The notes: generated from the letters alone by a model not told the origin. Shown: positions 1-6,995, counted from the first letter of the stretch. The stretch: DNA of 10,333 nt from an uncultured Coriobacteriaceae bacterium (GCA_902772085.1 CACXZL010000073.1:1-10333), one strand, 5' to 3'. Numbers and translations are program-made.

Positions 1-1
1 G

Positions 2-748
2 CATCTGGTCTTGCCGTCGGTGACGTATCTCATCTCGAGCCTCATCTTCGGCTTCGGGTCCCCCACGGTGGCGGGCGTGGTGCTGGAGTACTCGGTGCCC
101 ATTGGCGCGTCTTCCGTCATGTGGGTGGGTATGTTCTCCGGCGAGATCGCGTTGGGCCTCTCGGCGCTGCTCGTGTCGACCATGCTGTCCCCCTTCACGA
201 TACCCGCGACGATGAAGCTGCTGGTGGGGGCCTCCGTGGAGATAGACGCCATGGGTATGATGACAAATATGGCATTCATGGTCGCCCTGCCCGCGCTGCT
301 CGCGACCGTCTTCAACGAGGTGACGCGTGGGTGGGCAAAGAAGACGCTCGTCCCCGTCACGACCCCGTGCTCGAGGCTGCTGCTTCCCCTCATCGTCGCC
401 ACGAACGCGACGGGCATCTCGGAGCCCATGCGCCATCTCACGCCCGTACTTGTCGGCATCATGCTCTTGATGCTGCTCTTCGCCATCGGCAGCTTCATGG
501 CCGGAATGCTCGTGGCGCGCCTCTTGAGCCGCGGGGACAGGGCCCGCTTCGTGGCCATCTCGTTTTCCTGCGGCATTCGCAACGTCACGGCTGGCGCGGT
601 GCTCGCCTCTCAGTACTTTGGGCCCGAGGTGATGTATCCGGCCATCATCGCCACGCCCTTCCAGCAGGTGCTCGCAGCGGGCTTTGGCCGCATCATGGAG
701 CGCATGCTCGCGGACGGTTCTTCTTTGGACGATTCCGTGCTATTATAG
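2..748 (+). CDS. BASS-family (bile acid:sodium symporter-like) transporter, 5'-truncated
   Basis: This is a polytopic membrane protein, almost entirely hydrophobic segments joined by short polar loops. The reading frame is open from base 2, so the TTG at 11 is probably not the start and the true N-terminus lies upstream; about 245-248 residues are visible of the 300-330 usual for the family. Two regions resemble the duplicated core of BASS carriers: a stretch with PIGASS followed by a Leu/Ser-rich helix and a Pro-containing segment (SPFTIPATMKLL), and a C-terminal helix pair with CGIRNVTAGAVLA, comparable to the family's conserved Asn-containing crossover motif. BASS members move bile acids, pantoate, pyruvate or other organic anions with Na+; the substrate here cannot be told. 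The stop lies 5 bp before lepA. Family assignment is moderately secure; specificity is unknown. Confidence 0.7.
   Translation, partial: HLVLPSVTYLISSLIFGFGSPTVAGVVLEYSVPIGASSVMWVGMFSGEIALGLSALLVSTMLSPFTIPATMKLLVGASVEIDAMGMMTNMAFMVALPALLATVFNEVTRGWAKKTLVPVTTPCSRLLLPLIVATNATGISEPMRHLTPVLVGIMLLMLLFAIGSFMAGMLVARLLSRGDRARFVAISFSCGIRNVTAGAVLASQYFGPEVMYPAIIATPFQQVLAAGFGRIMERMLADGSSLDDSVLL
741..746 (+). promoter_or_regulatory. Possible -10 box for a leaderless lepA transcript
   Basis: TATTAT sits inside the last codons of the upstream transporter and ends 7 bases before the lepA ATG at 754. No Shine-Dalgarno-like purine run precedes that ATG. A -10 box this close would place transcription initiation at or next to the A of the start codon, an arrangement common in actinobacteria. 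The -35 region is weak (TTCTTC at 718-723, 17-bp spacer). Inferred from position and sequence only. Confidence 0.4.
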
Positions 749-753
749 ACGCC

Positions 754-2501
754 ATGACTACACAAAAAGACACCTCACTCATCAGGAACTTTTCCATCGT
801 CGCTCACATCGACCATGGGAAGTCCACCATCTCCGACCGCATTCTCGAGCTCACGCACACCGTAGCGGCTCGAGACATGACCAAGCAACTGCTCGACAGC
901 ATGGACATCGAGCAGGAACGCGGCATCACCATCAAGTCAAACGCCGTACGCGTGATGTATGAGGCGGATGACGGCAACGAGTACCAGTTCAACCTCATCG
1001 ACACCCCCGGGCACGTCGACTTCACATACGAGGTGTCGCGCTCGCTCGCCGCGTGCGAGGGCGCAGTCCTCGTCGTCGACGCGACGCAAGGCGTCGAGGC
1101 GCAGACCGTCCGTCCGCGGAGCCCGAACGGGTGCGGGAAGAGATCGAGGAGGTCTTGGCCATACCCGCAGACGACGCCGTCTGCGTGAGCGGCAAGACGG
1201 GCGAGGGCATCCACGACCTGCTCGAGAGCATCGTCTACCTCGTGCAGCCGCCCTCAGGGGACGGCTCCGCCCCTCCGAAGGCGCTCATTCTCGACTCGTA
1301 CTTCGACGCCTATCGCGGCGTCGTTGCGACGGTGCGCGTATTCGACGGCTGCGTGAGGCCGGGCATGCGCATGGTGATGATGGCCGCCAACCAGCCGTTC
1401 CTCTGCGAGGAGGTCGGCGTGAAACGCCCGCTCGAGGTTCCCTTGGAAGAGCTCTCCGTGGGCGAGGTGGGCTACGTCGTCACGGGGCTCAAGGAGCCCG
1501 GCCTCGTGAAGACCGGCGACACGATCACCTTGCAGGAGCGCCCGTGCGCGGAGCCCTGCCCCGGCTACCACGAGGCGAAGCCCATGGTGTTTACCGGCCT
1601 CTTTCCCGTGGACAACAAGTACTACGAGAACCTGCGCGACGCGCTCGAGAAGCTCAAGGTGAACGACCCGTCGCTGGTGTGGCAGCCCGAAACGAGCGTC
1701 GCTCTGGGCTTCGGATTCCGCGTTGGGTTCCTTGGCCTGCTGCACATGGAGGTCGTGAAGGAGCGCCTCGAGCGGGAGTTCGACTTGGACCTCATCGCCA
1801 CCAGCCCCTCGGTGGACTACCACGTCTACAAGACCGACGGGGAGATGATCGAGGTCACGAGTCCCCAGGACCTTCCCAAGCCCGAGCGGATCGAGCACAT
1901 CGAGGAGCCGTACCTCAAAGCCACCGTCATCGTGCCGCCGGACTTCGTCGGTGCTGTCATGCAGCTCCTCATCGACCATCGCGGCATCTCCACCGACATG
2001 GTGTATCTGTCTGAGAAGAGCGTCGAGATGCACTTCGACATCCCGCTCGCCGAGCTCATCCTGGACTTCTTCGACCAGCTCAAGAGCCGCACCAAGGGAT
2101 ACGCCTCCCTTGACTACGAATTCGACGACTATCGCGTGTCCGACCTCGTAAAGCTCGACATCCTGCTCGCGGGCGAGGAGGTGGACGCGCTGAGCTTCAT
2201 CGTGCACAAGGACAAGGCCTATGAGCTCGGGCGTGGTCTGTGCGACAAGCTCAAGGGCATCATCCCGCGCCAGCAGTTCGAGGTGCCCATCCAGGGCGCC
2301 ATCGGCAACAAGATCATCAGCCGCTCCACGGTGAAGGCGCACCGCAAGGACGTGCTGGCGAAGTGCTATGGTGGCGATATCAGCCGCAAGCGCAAGCTGC
2401 TGGAGAAGCAGAAGGAAGGCAAGAAGCGCATGAAATCCATCGGACGCGTGGACGTACCGCAGGAGGCCTTCCTCGCCGTCCTCAAGGTGGACGATGAGTG
2501 A
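754..2501 (+). pseudogene. lepA: Elongation factor 4 (LepA), disrupted by internal deletion/frameshift
   Basis: LepA is a ribosome-associated translational GTPase of about 600 residues. The N-terminal part (754-1110, 119 residues) carries G1 AHIDHGKST, switch I GITIKS and G3 DTPGH, and reads normally to GVEAQTV. The homologous protein then resumes in another frame at PSAEPERV (from 1110) and runs 463 residues to the stop at 2501, including the SGKTG G5 motif, the elongation-factor domains and the LepA-specific tail (CYGGDISRKRKLL, KQKEGKKRMK). Against E. coli LepA about 22 residues are missing, corresponding to 67 nt. The lost piece includes the G4 NKID motif that gives guanine specificity. 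Read as it stands, the first frame stops at 1188. The breakpoint shows GTCCGTCCG (1108-1116), suggesting slippage or microhomology deletion, or an assembly error. No split-gene start is convincing. Identity is certain; whether it is functional is doubtful. Confidence 0.9.
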
Positions 2502-2514
2502 GGACATGCTGGGT

Positions 2515-2637
2515 AGAGCTCATGCCGCCTCCTCCGACGGGGGTTGCGTCGGTCAGCTCAGCGCTCGCTGCGCTCGCTCGCTGCGCGAAGTCGCTGACCT
2601 CGGCGCAGCCCCCGTCGGCGGAGGCGGCATGAGCTCT
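2515..2637. repeat. Long imperfect inverted repeat after lepA
   Basis: The left arm (2515-2557, beginning AGAGCTCATGCCGCCTCC) is complementary to the right arm (2593-2637, ending GGAGGCGGCATGAGCTCT). The arms are about 43-45 bp with a few differences, some of which are G-U pairs in RNA, and a short gap near the loop. The loop (2558-2592) is itself made of GCTCGCTGCG iterations. An RNA from either strand would fold into a very stable hairpin directly downstream of lepA. No U-tract follows, so it is not a classical intrinsic terminator, though it could block 3' exonucleases or slow polymerase. Confidence 0.75.
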
Positions 2638-2694
2638 TCCGAGATGACTTCCGAGATGACGACGCAGGGCACGCCGGGGACGGGCGAGGCTCCT
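2570..2694 (+). repeat. Direct repeat copy A (125 bp)
   Basis: Copy A runs from GCGCTCGCTCG through the right arm of the inverted repeat, TTCCGAGATGAC and GACGCAGGGCACGCCGGGGA to GGCTCCT. It is nearly identical to copy B at 2894-3006 except that the 12-bp block TTCCGAGATGAC is present twice in tandem (2637-2648, 2649-2660). Confidence 0.85.
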
Positions 2695-2847
2695 GCGGCG
2701 GCGTGCCGGCCGCGAGGAACCCTCGAAGAAACGGAGTTCGCTGCGCGAAATCGCTGCGTGAAATCGCCGACCACGACTCGGCAGCCCGACGAGGGGCACC
2801 GGCCGGCTTCCGGCCAAGATGCCGACGCGGGACGCCTTGGACGGCGA

Positions 2848-2881
2848 GGCTCCTGCGGCGGCGTGATGGCCGCGAGGAGCC
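2848..2881. repeat. Hairpin repeat, second copy (first copy 2689-2722)
   Basis: GGCTCCT (2848-2854) pairs with AGGAGCC (2875-2881) and GCGGC (2855-2859) with GCCGC (2869-2873), leaving one bulged G and a 9-nt loop. The same block occurs 159 bp upstream (2689-2722), with one mismatch in the outer stem (AGGAACC) and a changed loop. The stems are kept while the loop differs between the copies, which hints that the fold matters. Confidence 0.65.
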
Positions 2882-2893
2882 TGGAGAGAAGTG

Positions 2894-3006
2894 GCGCTCG
2901 CTCGCTGCGCGAAGTCGCTGACCTCGGCGCAGCCCCCGTCGGCGGAGGCGGCATGAGCTCTTCCGAGATGACGACGCAGGGCACGCCGGGGACGGGCGAG
3001 GCTCCT
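2894..3006 (+). repeat. Direct repeat copy B (113 bp)
   Basis: This is the second copy of the 2570-2694 repeat with a single TTCCGAGATGAC block. It ends just before the dus start region. Unlike copy A it has no adjacent complementary left arm, although it could pair with the left arm at 2515-2557. The near identity of two noncoding copies suggests recent duplication or gene conversion. Confidence 0.85.
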
Positions 3007-3023
3007 TTACGCCTTCGGAGATA

Positions 3024-4022
3024 TTGGAGCGATACGCGCCGGCGATGGGGATCGGCGCTTCGATAAGCTGCTTTCCGCGTGGTTCTGGGCTGAGAGAGAG
3101 GCTGGAGAAGGGGCCTTTGTTAATGGCACCAATGGCGGGAGTGAGCGATGCGGCGTACCGGATGATGATGCGGGCGGGTGGCGCAGCTCTTGCCTACAGC
3201 GAGATGGTGAGCGTGGCGGGGCTTCACTATGCGAGCCAGAAGACGTGGGACCTGGTGTTGCCCAAGGACCCGGAGCCGGATATCGCGGTGCAGCTGTTTG
3301 GTGCCGAGCCCGAGCAATTCAGGGAGGCCGCGGCGGTGGTGAGCGAGCGGCTCGGCGAGAAGCTGGCCCTTATCGACATAAACATGGCCTGTCCCGTGCC
3401 CAAGGTCACGAAGGGCGGTGCAGGATCGGCCCTTCTTGACGAGCCTGTCCGGGCGGGCGACATCGTGAAGGCGTGCCTTTCTGAAAGCGCGGTGCCGGTG
3501 ACGGTGAAGATACGCCGAGGACGTCGGATGGGCGAGGAGGTCGCCCCCGAGTTCGCCCGCGCCATGGAGGCGGCGGGAGCTGCGGCGGTCGCGGTGCATG
3601 GCAGGTATGCGCAGCAGATGTATCACGGCGAGGCGGACTGGTCTGCCGTCAAGCGCGTGGTGGAGGCGCTGAGCGTTCCCGTCATCGGGTCGGGTGACAT
3701 CCTCTCGCATGATGCCGCACAGGAAATGCGCGCGCTCACGGGATGTGCGGCCGTCATGGTGGCACGGGGAAGCTATGGCAACCCGTGGGTGTTTGCGGGG
3801 ACGACCCCTACCGCGGCTCAGAGAATCTCGGCCTTTGCGTGCCACGTGCAGCTGCTCGAGGCCACGCATGCCCACATGGCGCGGGCGAGAAGCCTCGCCG
3901 GATGGTATTTCAAGGGAATGCCTCATGCCGCCGTGTGGCGCAATCGCGCGATGGGTTGCAGCTCGACGCAGGACTACCTCGACATGGCGCGCGAGCTGAT
4001 GGAACTGGGCGAGCGCGCATGA
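3024..4022 (+). CDS. dus: tRNA-dihydrouridine synthase (DusB-like)
   Basis: Dus enzymes use FMN and NAD(P)H to reduce specific uridines in tRNA to dihydrouridine. Residues 35-40 APMAGV form the first TIM-barrel strand and flavin site. The catalytic-loop motif NMACPVPKV holds the expected cysteine (C123), with VKIRRG (161-166) and HGR (192-194) lining the active site. SGDI (223-226) and ARGSYGNPWVF (247-257) are the phosphate-binding end of the barrel, followed by the C-terminal helical tRNA-binding domain (to residue 332). The family's usual NMGCP reads NMACP, a Gly-to-Ala change beside the catalytic Cys. Start choice is uncertain: TTG 3024 has GGAG only 3 nt upstream (3017-3020), ATG 3045 has a distant GGAG, and ATG 3123 would leave almost nothing before APMAGV. 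It overlaps hemW by 4 nt (ATGA), implying coupling. The family is certain; which uridine it modifies is not visible. Confidence 0.92.
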   Translation: MERYAPAMGIGASISCFPRGSGLRERLEKGPLLMAPMAGVSDAAYRMMMRAGGAALAYSEMVSVAGLHYASQKTWDLVLPKDPEPDIAVQLFGAEPEQFREAAAVVSERLGEKLALIDINMACPVPKVTKGGAGSALLDEPVRAGDIVKACLSESAVPVTVKIRRGRRMGEEVAPEFARAMEAAGAAAVAVHGRYAQQMYHGEADWSAVKRVVEALSVPVIGSGDILSHDAAQEMRALTGCAAVMVARGSYGNPWVFAGTTPTAAQRISAFACHVQLLEATHAHMARARSLAGWYFKGMPHAAVWRNRAMGCSSTQDYLDMARELMELGERA

Positions 4023-5143
4023 GCTCTGTGGGTGCGCTTTACCTGCATGTTCCTTTCTGCGCACGCAAATGCGCCTATTGTGACTTTTTCAGCGCCCAGA
4101 CAAGGCCAGACGATCCCAAATTGGATGAGTTTGTTGGGCGGCAGCTCGCCCTCGTGCGCCGCTTCTCTGAAACGGGATTGCTCTCCGATTGCGTCACGGC
4201 CTATGTAGGGGGAGGGACCCCCACGCTCTTGGGCGCCTCGCGGTTGGCTCGGCTCGTGGAGGGCATACGCGAGGCATGCCCGCATCTGGAGGAATTGAGT
4301 TGCGAGGCAAACCCCGACTCGCTCACGGACGAGGTCATCGATGCGGCCGTCGGGTCTGGCGTCACGAGGCTTTCCGTGGGTGTGCAGTCTCTCGAAGACG
4401 TGGAGCTCGAGCGACTGGGCAGGTTGCACACCGCTGCGCAGGCGAAGGAACGGGTGGGAGCGGCTGTGGCATCAGGTCTGGACGTGTCTGTCGATCTGAT
4501 GTGTGCGATTCCATCGCAGACGACTCGGTCGTGGGACCGTACGCTTCGTGACGTGGTCTCGCTCGGCGTCGGGCACGTGAGCGTGTATCCGCTCTCCATA
4601 GAGGAGGGCACGCCGTTGGGGCGTGCGTATGTGGACCCGGCTTGGAACGACGAAGACGTTCAGGCGGAGCGGATGGAGCGAGCCGCAGCCGTTTTGGAGT
4701 CTGAGGGGTATAGTCGCTACGAGGTGGCGAGCTATGCCAAGCCCGGAAGACAATGCATGCACAACCAGGCGTACTGGACTGGTGTGCCCTATCTTGGCGT
4801 AGGTCGCGGGGCGGCAAGCATGCTCGACGGTAATTTGTACGATACGGTGCGTGAAGTGTACGGATGGCTTCCCATGCGTCCGCGGGATTGTGCGAGGGCG
4901 CGCTTCTCGACGCTCGATCGTGAAGTGGAGTTCTTGAGCGAACGAGAGGCGTGGGCGGAGGACCTCATGCTGGGCATGCGCCTCACGCGCGGGGTAAAGG
5001 TCGCCGAGGTGCCGCCCGCCACCGTGAGTGAGCTTCTCGGTCGCGGTCTCGTGAAGCTCGAAGAAGACCGTATGGCGCCGACGCATGACGGCTGGCTCCT
5101 CGGAAACGAGCTCTACGGCATTCTGTGGGATCTGGCCGGGTGA
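4019..5143 (+). CDS. hemW: Heme chaperone HemW (radical SAM, formerly HemN-like)
   Basis: HemW binds heme and an S-adenosylmethionine-linked 4Fe-4S cluster and delivers heme to target proteins. It is often misannotated as coproporphyrinogen dehydrogenase HemN. The 374-residue length fits HemW. Near the N-terminus HVPFCARKCAYCDFF carries the CxxxCxxC cluster triad (C14, C18, C21). GGGTPT (64-69) and EANPD (97-101) are radical SAM barrel motifs. HNQAYW (248-253) followed by YLGVGRGA matches the HemW signature HNxxYW, and a small winged-helix-like region closes the protein. Family knowledge, not anything seen here, argues against a true HemN. The ATG overlaps the dus stop (ATGA at 4019-4022), so translation is probably coupled. 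No clear terminator follows. Confidence 0.94.
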   Translation: MSSVGALYLHVPFCARKCAYCDFFSAQTRPDDPKLDEFVGRQLALVRRFSETGLLSDCVTAYVGGGTPTLLGASRLARLVEGIREACPHLEELSCEANPDSLTDEVIDAAVGSGVTRLSVGVQSLEDVELERLGRLHTAAQAKERVGAAVASGLDVSVDLMCAIPSQTTRSWDRTLRDVVSLGVGHVSVYPLSIEEGTPLGRAYVDPAWNDEDVQAERMERAAAVLESEGYSRYEVASYAKPGRQCMHNQAYWTGVPYLGVGRGAASMLDGNLYDTVREVYGWLPMRPRDCARARFSTLDREVEFLSEREAWAEDLMLGMRLTRGVKVAEVPPATVSELLGRGLVKLEEDRMAPTHDGWLLGNELYGILWDLAG

Positions 5144-5318
5144 CGCTCGTAGATTGGTCGCCGTCCCGTCCCTCAGAAGTCAGCGCCGGAACCGGCCCCT
5201 GCGCGGGTGGATGGGTCTGTAAAGATCGCCCAGGTCGGTGTCGGCGACCACCGTGGTGCCGTGGCCGTGGCTGCATGAAAACGCTTGCTATAGAATATGA
5301 TGTAACCGTTATGACAAA

Positions 5319-5388
5319 GTGGTAACGAGTTGTGTTCTCTCAGCTAAAAGCCCAGTTAGTGTTCCTTAAGTGGCTTAATCGTTACCAC
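5319..5388 (+). repeat. 70-bp palindromic-ended unit, copy 1
   Basis: The unit begins GTGGTAACGA and ends TCGTTACCAC, a perfect 10-bp terminal inverted repeat. The reverse complement of the second unit (5404-5473) is exactly the same length. It matches at both ends and through the first ~40 bp (7 differences in 41), including CAGCTAAA at the same position; the rest of the interior is diverged. The two units therefore form an inverted pair. Confidence 0.85.
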
Positions 5389-5403
5389 TCTATAAAATAC
5401 AAT

Positions 5404-5473
5404 GTGGTAACGATTTCATTCCTGAAAGCCGGCTAAGTGGGTATTTAGCTGCCAGCACACGACTCGTTACCAC
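5404..5473 (-). repeat. 70-bp palindromic-ended unit, copy 2 (inverted)
   Basis: This is the inverted partner of 5319-5388, also exactly 70 bp with GTGGTAACGA/TCGTTACCAC ends. The 15-bp AT-rich linker (5389-5403) is flanked by a perfect 12-bp inverted repeat, AATCGTTACCAC / GTGGTAACGATT, and the outer arms of the pair are complementary over ~40 bp. The full 155-bp block can thus fold as two adjacent hairpins or as one long cruciform-like hairpin. Confidence 0.85.
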
Positions 5474-5799
5474 TTCTAGGGCGTCCACATAAAATCTTTT
5501 GGTACTCTTCGCCCGGGATCGCAGTCGGGCTTGCGACAAGAGGGGAATGGCCCGATCGCCAGGGGCCTTACCCCAAACGCCCGTCCCGAAAGAAGCGTCA
5601 AAATCCTCTCTTGCAGAAAGCTGGTAATTTGCTTGCGCCACGCGCTGTCTATCTGCATCAATCTGATAAGCCTAGCCTGGAGCGCCAAAACTGGTATGCA
5701 TGCTTCCAAAAACCATCGATATTGTTAAATTGCTATGACAAGAAGTGCCCGGCATGCTATCGTGGCTTCTTTGCTCGTGACAATTTGGAATACTTTGAA

Positions 5800-5828
5800 T
5801 TGAATGCACCTTTATTGGGTAATATAAA
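5800..5828 (+). promoter_or_regulatory. Sigma-A-type promoter for the dnaJ-like operon
   Basis: TTGAAT (5800-5805), a 17-bp spacer and TATAAA (5823-5828) form a good vegetative promoter. It lies about 50 bp before the ATG at 5880, in an AT-rich setting. No obvious heat-shock operator overlaps it. It is the best-looking promoter in the window. Confidence 0.55.
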
Positions 5829-5879
5829 ATTCGTGTGTATGTATGTTTTGCCCTATATGCTAGAAAGTGGAGCACGTCT

Positions 5880-6995
5880 ATGCCCTCAATGAATGAGAAA
5901 GATTACTACTCCATTCTGGAGGTGGATGAAAAGGCCACCACGGACGAGATTCGCCGCGCCTTCCAAAAGAAGGCCCGCAAGCTCCATCCAGATGTAAACA
6001 AGGAACCTGACGCAGAAGAGCGCTTCAAGGAAGTCAGCGAGGCGTATGCGGTACTCTCTGACGAAGAGAAGCGCAATCGCTACGATGCCATGCGTTCTGG
6101 CGTTCCGTTTTCCAGCGGCGGATATCCCGGTGGCGCTCCTGGCGGATACGGCTATGGGGAAGATGGGTTCCCGTTTGGCAGGGCATGGACGGGGAGGACG
6201 ACGAAGTCGCGTTCGTATAGGCCCCGTGCGGGCGCGGACATCTCGTACCAGGTGGAGTTGGACGCCGAGACGGCTGCGAAAGGCACCAAGCGCGGCGTGA
6301 CCTATCAGCGCTTCAAGGCGTGCGATGTGTGCCATGGCCAAGGCTCGGTGGAGCACAGCGAGCCGTCGACGTGCCCCACGTGTGGCGGCGCCGGCAGGAT
6401 TCGGGTGGACCTTGGCGGAATGGGCTTGTTTGGCATCGGGTACTTGGAGGTCACCTGTCCCGAATGCGAGGGGGCCGGCAAGGTGGTGGCGGATCCCTGC
6501 TCGTCGTGCGGCGGATCCGGACGAGTGATCACGGCTACCGAGATCGTGATAGACATACCGGCAAACTCGCATGACGGAGACGAGGTGCGCGTATCCGGCA
6601 TGGGCAATGCGGGCACGAACGGTCGCGAGGCGGGAGACTTCGTGTGCGAGGTGGTCGTGCTCGAGGAGAGGCTGTCTCCGAAGCAGGCCACCGGGTTTCG
6701 CACCATCGGCTTTGCGCTGCCCTTCGTGATCATCGGCTTTCTCCAGCAGGGCCTCATGGTCATGGGCATCATAGGCGCGGTGCTGGTGGCCGTCGGAATC
6801 GTCACCGTAGTGAAAGAAGGCCTGCGTTCAAACGCTCGCTGGTGGCGGGAGGCTGGAACGACCGTGCTCAACGGTGCGGGCACGGGCATCATCATAGCGC
6901 TGCTCCTGATGTTTAGCGGACCGTTCTTGGCGTTCATAGCACCGCTCGTCGTGTTTATTCTGCTGTTTGCCATTCTTACGCGGCGGGCGAACTGA
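5880..6995 (+). CDS. Membrane-anchored DnaJ-like protein (J domain + zinc finger + C-terminal TM helices)
   Basis: The 371-residue protein begins at ATG 5880, with GGAG (5869-5872) spaced 7 nt. Residues 7-70 are a J domain with the DnaK-activating HPD (36-38). A Gly/Phe/Tyr-rich linker follows (74-101). Then come four CxxCxGxG zinc repeats: CDVCHGQG (148), CPTCGGAG (165), CPECEGAG (193) and CSSCGGSG (207). A first β-sandwich substrate domain ends near 262. Instead of the second β-sandwich and dimerisation helix, residues ~275-366 are hydrophobic, with about four membrane spans (275-289, 291-311, 333-348, 349-366). The J domain should face the cytoplasm, where DnaK is, so the protein may bring the chaperone system to the membrane. 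Its J domain is very close to that of the next gene (LHPDVNKEPDAE, RFKEV, EAY, VLSDE shared), suggesting duplication followed by tail replacement. Domains are clear; the role is inferred. Confidence 0.9.
   Translation: MPSMNEKDYYSILEVDEKATTDEIRRAFQKKARKLHPDVNKEPDAEERFKEVSEAYAVLSDEEKRNRYDAMRSGVPFSSGGYPGGAPGGYGYGEDGFPFGRAWTGRTTKSRSYRPRAGADISYQVELDAETAAKGTKRGVTYQRFKACDVCHGQGSVEHSEPSTCPTCGGAGRIRVDLGGMGLFGIGYLEVTCPECEGAGKVVADPCSSCGGSGRVITATEIVIDIPANSHDGDEVRVSGMGNAGTNGREAGDFVCEVVVLEERLSPKQATGFRTIGFALPFVIIGFLQQGLMVMGIIGAVLVAVGIVTVVKEGLRSNARWWREAGTTVLNGAGTGIIIALLLMFSGPFLAFIAPLVVFILLFAILTRRAN

Larger units (their letters stand above)
2502..3023. repeat. lepA-dus intergenic region made of nested repeats
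   Basis: This 522-bp GC-rich gap holds no convincing gene. It contains a long inverted repeat starting 13 bp after the lepA stop, a direct repeat of 113-125 bp, and a shorter repeated hairpin between the two copies. Frames stay open across it because the repeats are GC-rich and lack stops, but no frame shows a recognisable protein or ribosome site. The final copy ends 17 bp before the dus start used here. Confidence 0.75.
5144..5879. other. hemW-dnaJ-like intergenic region, AT-rich in its second half
   Basis: This 736-bp gap is GC-rich for the first ~130 bp, with small hairpins such as GGTCG/CGACC at 5233-5249 that lack a U-tract. It then becomes markedly AT-richer than the genes on both sides. 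It holds two 70-bp palindromic-ended units (5319-5473) and a promoter just before the downstream gene. The stretch 5474-5790 shows no recognisable gene. A 93-codon frame (TTG 5611 to 5892) has no ribosome site, unlike codon use and no family I recognise. No CIRCE (TTAGCACTC-N9-GAGTGCTAA) or HAIR element was found by eye. It occupies the place where hrcA is often located in this gene cluster. Confidence 0.7.

Noticed and set aside
11..13. TTG at 11 as the true start of the transporter
   Set aside because: The frame is open to the window edge and the protein would lack the family's first helices; the gene is truncated by the window.
1053..1200. Programmed frameshifting in lepA
   Set aside because: The missing 22 residues include a needed GTPase motif, so a frameshift alone would not restore the protein, and there is no slippery site with a stimulatory structure.
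2494..3066. 190-codon frame across the lepA-dus gap
   Set aside because: It is open only because the repeats are GC-rich; it contains the same peptide block twice from the DNA repeat and has no recognisable domain.
5275..5325. 16-codon frame starting MKTLAIEYDV, ending inside the first GTGGTAACGA
   Set aside because: Too short to support; no clear ribosome site and no recognised small protein family, although it sits at the start of the AT-rich tract.
5144..5879. tRNA gene or riboswitch in the long gap
   Set aside because: No T-loop GTTCGAATC-type sequence with acceptor pairing and no known aptamer core could be seen.
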